Assembly: GCA_014825775.1 (NCBI GenBank)
Contig: MVAQ01000109.1
Span: 1 to 64,000, forward strand
Reading direction: 5' to 3'
From: Krasilnikovozyma curviuscula
Taxonomy: Eukaryota > Basidiomycota > Tremellomycetes > Cystofilobasidiales > Mrakiaceae
DNA: 64,000 nt
Shown here: positions 59,131 to 64,000 of the stretch, one piece after another
How positions within the stretch are numbered: position 1 is the stretch's first letter
How the letters are laid out: the number at the start of each line of letters is the position of its first letter
Program-made: the position numbers and the translations under genes
Notes under the pieces: generated by a model
Told to the model about the DNA's origin: nothing
The model's input: the letters and a program-made list of their open reading frames with translations, nothing else
The model's database searches: none

Positions 59131-59307
59131 CGTTGATGGTTTGACGTAAGTCAGGCCACCGAAGCTTGTTGCAGATGGTGCTGCTTCGGATCCGGCTATG
59201 CGCGCCTTTCAAGCGAGCCACAGAGAACATGACGATCGTAGAATCTCGACCAAAACGCATCTGATCCACTGGCATACAAGTGAATACTGGTCTTAAGGTA
59301 TGGAAGC

Positions 59308-60221
59308 TCATATCTTCTGAGCCTGCGGCATTTCCCTTGGCTTCCACCATTTTAACTTACAGTTGGGCCATTCTTCATCCAGCATACCTCTGTTGACAGA
59401 AAGAGAAAGAGGAACTCAGGAACCAAGTGAGAATACTGGATCAAAAAAATCAAAGCGAGAACTGGTTCTCACAGTGTCACATCGTCGATCCAAACGCCCT
59501 CACGAAAGATAGACTTTCTCGCTCTTCCTTCCACCACAAATCCCCTTGATAATGAATCAACGATAATCATCAGTTTCTAAATTCAGCAGATGACATCTAG
59601 CGGTATAAGTGGAAAACAATCCAACGCAACTAACTTACAGTCGTTCGTACAACTTGATCGCACCGTCGTTGTTCCCAACCACTGAGCACTTGATCTTGTG
59701 GAGGCCATATCGATCGAAGCCTTGTTTCAAACACCAAACTAAAGCCTCAGTGCCATAACCTTTCGATTGGAACTCTTCAGCTATGCAGATGCCAAAAGAA
59801 GCGGTTCGGCGATCGGGTGAGCCTGTGATGGTCAAGTCGATATATCCGATGGAGGTGCCAGCTTTGCGAGCATCCTCTTCCTTTGGAAGACCGATAATCG
59901 CCCTAGACAGATATCGAAGAAAGATTAGCGACCTTATTGAAGGAAAATTAACAGCGCCGTGGCCTTGGACAATAGGACCATCATAGAGAGGACCAACGAT
60001 ATCAACGAAGTTGGCTTCCCAAACCCATCAGCATATCTATTCTTCTCTTCCTCCCCTGGTAGCAACACCGCTGCTGGTGACAAATAGCTCCAGACCTCTG
60101 GATCGGTGAAGGTGATGTCGACGACGAATTGCCTATCTGTTGCAGAGGAGTAGGAGCGATAACAGAGACATTCAGAGCACCATGCAGTATTAGGTACTTT
60201 CGGGTAGTCGGGAGTGAGCAT
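59308..60221 (-). CDS. GNAT acetyltransferase, tandem copy 6
   Basis: ATG 60221: MLTPDYPKVPNTAWCSECLC then YRSYSSATDRQFVVDITFTD. Core: FGICIAEEFQSKGYGTEALV, then WCLKQGFDRYGLHKIKCSVV and NNDGAIKLYERL. The last exons are GFVVEGRARKSIFREGVWID, with DVTL spliced to GMLDEEWPNCKLKWWKPREM and the stop TGA 59308. The C-terminus KWWKPREMPQAQKI differs from the FWKPR ending of its neighbours. The spacer to copy 5 is 177 bp, the shortest in the array. Confidence 0.86.
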
Positions 60222-60396
60222 TGAAGAGAGCTCGACGCGTAGAGCTGAGGTGGTTTGGAATTTGATCGTGAAGAGTACTGAGTATGCGCTGAGATTGAGT
60301 CCAGAAACCTAAGTTAAGAAGTGATGAGATCACTGTGTAACAACAAAGCTGACTCTAGAGACGGTTGCAGTCGGGAGCAGCCTCAAGGAATAGGAA

Positions 60397-60666
60397 CTAA
60401 ACGACGGTAGGCAACGCCATGCGGTCGATCGCCACCAGCGTTTTCATGCGCTCGACCACTACAGAAGAGAGGACGTCGAGCTGCCGAATAATAGAGACAA
60501 ACGATTGAGTGAGACTGAACATTTCGTGTTGTTGTGATGAGTTTTGATACGAAAGTTGCAATGAGGTGGACGAGCTCTGCTGGGTGTGAGGGCGATTGGC
60601 AGCCAATCGCAACACTCTCAAGCAGGGAGACAACAAATAGTCAAAGAAATTTACACAAAGTTCCAT
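60397..60666 (-). CDS. Small uncharacterised ORF between UTP21 and the GNAT array
   Basis: A single open frame of 89 residues from ATG 60666 (MELCVNFFDYLLSPCLRVLR) to TAG 60397, ending MKTLVAIDRMALPTVV. The middle is Gln/Ser-rich (TQQSSSTSLQLSYQNSSQQ). It lies directly downstream of UTP21 on the same strand and could instead be its 3' leader/tail region, or a spliced exon (a GTATAC...CACCCAG intron is possible). No family recognised. Confidence 0.3.
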   Translation of the reverse strand: MELCVNFFDYLLSPCLRVLRLAANRPHTQQSSSTSLQLSYQNSSQQHEMFSLTQSFVSIIRQLDVLSSVVVERMKTLVAIDRMALPTVV

Positions 60667-60827
60667 CGCAAACACCCAGTATACTTGGTCCGCCTGGAAT
60701 GGTAAAGCATGATCGATACCGGAACTAGATACAACGAGGTTTGCAGCCCACAGCTTAAGTTGATTGGCTCTAGACGATTTCCAAATGCACTTGATTAAGA
60801 TAAATTTAATAGCAATGCGTGGTCTCA

Positions 60828-63800
60828 CTACAACGGTGCATTACGAATGAAAGCCAGCACTCCCTCTGTTTTGAAAGAGCGGTATTAGTTAAAGATGAAA
60901 CGGGATAAAACGGTAAAGAAGTAGAAGTCACTCACGAGAATAGGAGATCAGATCACCCAGTCGTTTGCTCTCCAACTTCTGCCTCTTCTCCAACTCAACC
61001 AAGCCCTCTTTCAGCTCATAATTAGCGACAAGAACATCCCCGTGGATCTTCAAGAACATATTCAAATATACTTGAACTGCTTCAAAATCTCGATGTGAGG
61101 ACAGACGTTGATTGAGAGCATGGATGAACATTGACAGGTGGTCGAGCGAGATGAGAGAACGGATTTCCAGATCGGTAGCTGAAGGTGATAGAGACTTCAT
61201 GTATTCAAAGAACGCGTTGACTAATGGACGTAAATGGAGCAAAAGTCAGCAAAGTTGGTCACAAGCGATGTCCAGATGCATTACCAAAGACTGACAATCT
61301 CCGTCTAAATTCTCACACGACAGACGTCTCGTGAAGTCGTTGTCAACCACCGAGTTGTAGTCCAGTCGATGGCTCGTCTTCTCCTTTACACCTCCGTTCA
61401 TAGCGATCTCTTCTCCTAGTCCAACACGCTGATCAGGATCTGCCGCCATCAGAGAAGGCAAGAAGAATGGAGCCTTTTCAGGCGCTTTCGGCGGCTCCTT
61501 TGGCTTTTGACGTTGCTATAAGGATAAATTCAATACGTCAGAAAAACAGATTCAAACTGTATTTTCAAGACAAGAACGACCCACCTTGATAGTCTCCAGG
61601 TTCAGTAACGTTTGCCACCTGCTTCTAGGCATCAAACTCAATGTCAAGAGTTCTTCACTCAGCTGCTCAGGAGTAGTGTAGATGTCGCCACTTTCCATCT
61701 CGCCCACTCTCTCGATCCCCTCCAGAGCTTTTGTCTGTTCCTCGTCCAAGCCTTGAACGCTAGGCAGAGCCGCGTCGAAAACTTGCTCATCGCTGATGCC
61801 ACCCAACGCAACTTCAGAGAAGAGTGCTTTGTTTGCCCAGAGATACACCCCAACAGTATCAACATGAGATGTGACCAAAAAATCGGCCGTTGGCGAGAAG
61901 GCGAGGGAGGTCGGTATGCTAGTCGTTCTAAAAGCGTCGACCAATCGGCCAGTTGGGACGTCGAAGGTTCGAATGACAGAGTCGACTGACGCAGAGACTA
62001 GCCATCGACTGTCAGGGGAGAATGCAACGTCGAGGATTCTTCCCTTGAATCCTCCGAGCTCACGGACGATGCGGTAGGTTTCGATGTCAATCAGTCGGAG
62101 GGTGAAGTCGTCACAGACCAGAGCAACGAGGTTGTTTTCACGGTTGAGGACGAGAGAGGTGCATGATGATGGAAGTGGTGTGGTGTGAAGTAAGCTAGTA
62201 TTGTGGAAGTCGAAGAACTAGTCGCAAGGGTAGAATGAGCAACGTCCGCAGATGCGTACTGCTCTCGCCGACGAAACAGAAAAACTCACATGAACACCAC
62301 CTGTAAGTGTAGAAACAACAAGAACTCTGTTTAGAGCATCAGAGCTAAGCCCAGTGATCTTTCCACCACCGAGAGGGACGCTGAATTTCTTCCTCTCTCC
62401 ACCACTCTGTAAGTTCCAGACTTTCACCTCGGTTTGCAACGCTATGAGCCCAAAGTTTCCACACGCTGAAACGCAAACCGCAGACGCATTCTGAGGTTCT
62501 TTGTTGCTTGGGAAAGCGTGCCTCCCCAATCTCTTGTTCTGTAACGACCACGTTCTCGAATGTGCTGTCGTTGGTGAATCGGCATGGAGAGTCAGGATAT
62601 CTTCCCATTCCTTCGATCTAGCCATTGAATGTGACAGTGCTGTTATTGGCGCGAGTTTTAACGATTTTGACCCGACTGAGGATGACTTCTTGATGATTGA
62701 CGATTGAGAAAGTTCGAATGACCTAGCTTCCCGAACCAGACTGAGGCATCTCAACGACCTATCTGTTCTACCAGCACTCAATAGAGATTTTCCATCCGTT
62801 CCATAGAACCTCACTAATCCCACGGGTCCAGAATGTCCTTCTCTGCTCTTTAATAATCGTGGTGGTGAAGTCGGCGTGTCAAAGATCCATTGTTTAATCG
62901 AATTATCGGAACTTGACGAGACGAGAACACTTTGACCTGGTAGCCACTGGAGGGAGGTTATTGGACCAGAATGAGCATTTTCAAACAGATGGAGAATCTT
63001 TCCACCACCTTTTCCAGAGTTCTCGAGATCCCAGGTTGCGATACTTCCGTTGGGCGAGGCGGTTGCGACGATAGATTTTCCGTCCATGCGGAAGGAGTGG
63101 GCTGAAATTCCTCCCGTCATTTTAAGAGTCATGAGGGTCTCGTCTGTTCGGATATCGTGGATGAGGAGAAGGCCTGAGTGGGTGGAGATTCCGACGAGGT
63201 CGATAGCTGGAGATTGAGTAAGGGAAGTTATGGGTGAGATTTTAGATTGAGATATTGGATTGAACGAGTAAATGAGAGATCTGTTCGGATGTTTGAGAGG
63301 TCCTTGAGTCAGTGCCATGGTCACAATTGAGCATTGGCGGAGGCGCGACTTACCTAGTTCTGATGTTGTATAGCGCCAGAGTACCCTGCGCAGAGCCTAT
63401 CAGGATCTTGTTGAGATAAGTTGCCGGATGAAGAAATGTAGTCGCTGTGAAATCCTTTGGCATCTCCAACGACGTTTGGAATTCTGGATTGAGTGTGGCG
63501 GGGTAGAAAAACTTCTTGGTGAGTGGCATTGCCAAACAGCAGCCTGCATGAGAAGCTCTACATACCTGATGTTGTTGCATCCCATACCCCAAGAGCTTTT
63601 CCATCTTCACTCAGACACAACAAGTAGCTGCCCAGCATCAGCAGCTGGCCCAGAGCTCGCTGTTGGTGGTCTTCAGGAAACTCTAAGGTATCGACGATCT
63701 TTCCTCTGAAGTATCGATAGATCTTGTTCGACGAAGAAGCATATAGCGAGTCTCCAGAAGTTAACAGAGAGGCTATAGGTGAGGTGAGGGAGGAGCCTAG

Positions 63801-64000
63801 AAAAGTTTTATCTGGGTCAGTATCTTCTGCGTTGAAATTTCGCCTTCACCTATTAGATGGAAACTCACCGACAAACAGCAGACCCATCTTAGCTGCATCC
63901 CACATAGCCCACTCATTTCCAGTACAGCTAACAATGGTGATGCTGGGTTTTGTTCCTCCTTTGACGCTTCGTGTTTGGATCGAGAGGGGGACATGATTCG
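60828..64000 (-). CDS. UTP21: UTP21 / WDR36, U3 snoRNP WD-repeat protein (5' end outside window)
   Basis: The gene enters at the right edge and reads leftward to TAG 60828. The N-terminal exon in the window includes TKPSITIVSCTGNEWAMWDA. WD40 blades follow, for example AGTLALYNIRT, GGISAHSFRMDGKSIVATAS, and ITSLQWLPGQSVLVSSSSDN with IKQWIFDTP. Then comes TSIPTSLAFSPTADFLVTSH and the Utp21-specific C-terminal domain: LLTLSLMPRSRWQTLLNLE, FFLPSLMAADPDQR, and a helical end with HALNQRLSSHRDFEAVQVYL and LIS-YSREGVLAFIRNAPL. Utp21 is a subunit of the small-subunit processome in the nucleolus, needed for 18S rRNA maturation. Its start codon is not in view. Confidence 0.92.

Overview
The window reads as nuclear DNA of a basidiomycete fungus, most likely a Tremellomycete (Cryptococcus/Kwoniella/Tremella-like). 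Nearly every gene is broken by many short introns (about 50-85 nt, GT...AG), spacers are short, and the encoded set is ordinary eukaryotic core machinery. The lineage call rests on overall protein character and intron style, not on a search. Start codons below are ATG codons located in the sequence, and exon joins were worked out by eye from splice signals and reading-frame continuity.

Layout. 1-2744: 3' end of a histone H3 gene (+) converging on an amino-acid permease (-). 2995-6060: BTB/POZ protein with a long disordered insert (-). 6787-8649: eIF3f (-) and TOM7 (+), head to head. 9014-14637: BAHD-type acyltransferase, DDI1-like ubiquitin-shuttle protease and choline kinase, all (-). 15162-24091: GPI-anchored secreted protein, ARE-type sterol O-acyltransferase and two-PH-domain protein (-), then an intron-bearing tRNA-Thr (+). 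The tRNA and its upstream flank have an inverted, decayed second copy near 17.05-17.35 kb. 24694-34213: COG2907-like flavoprotein (-) and phospholipase D1 (+), divergent. 34925-41310: HUL5/UBE3C HECT ligase (+) and HAP2/NF-YA (-). 41819-45628: UBR7-like protein (-) and a short-chain dehydrogenase (+). 46016-52644: URA2-type CPSase/ATCase (-). 53242-60221: six tandem paralogous GNAT acetyltransferases (-). 60828 to the right edge: UTP21/WDR36, 5' end outside the window (-).

How the genes relate. There are no operons, but themes recur. Lipid metabolism: choline kinase feeds phosphatidylcholine synthesis, PLD1 cleaves phosphatidylcholine, and the ARE enzyme makes steryl esters. Ubiquitin/proteasome: DDI1, HUL5, UBR7 and possibly the BTB protein. 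Gene expression: histone H3, eIF3f, HAP2 and UTP21.

Most notable: the six-copy GNAT array; a URA2 polypeptide that goes from the MGS domain to ATCase through a linker of about 70 residues, with no room for the dihydroorotase-like domain usual in fungal URA2; the inverted duplication carrying a dead tRNA; a 15-nt microexon in TOM7; and a splice junction in the SDR gene that needs either a non-GT donor or an indel. No transposon, CRISPR array or bacterial-type mobile element was recognised.
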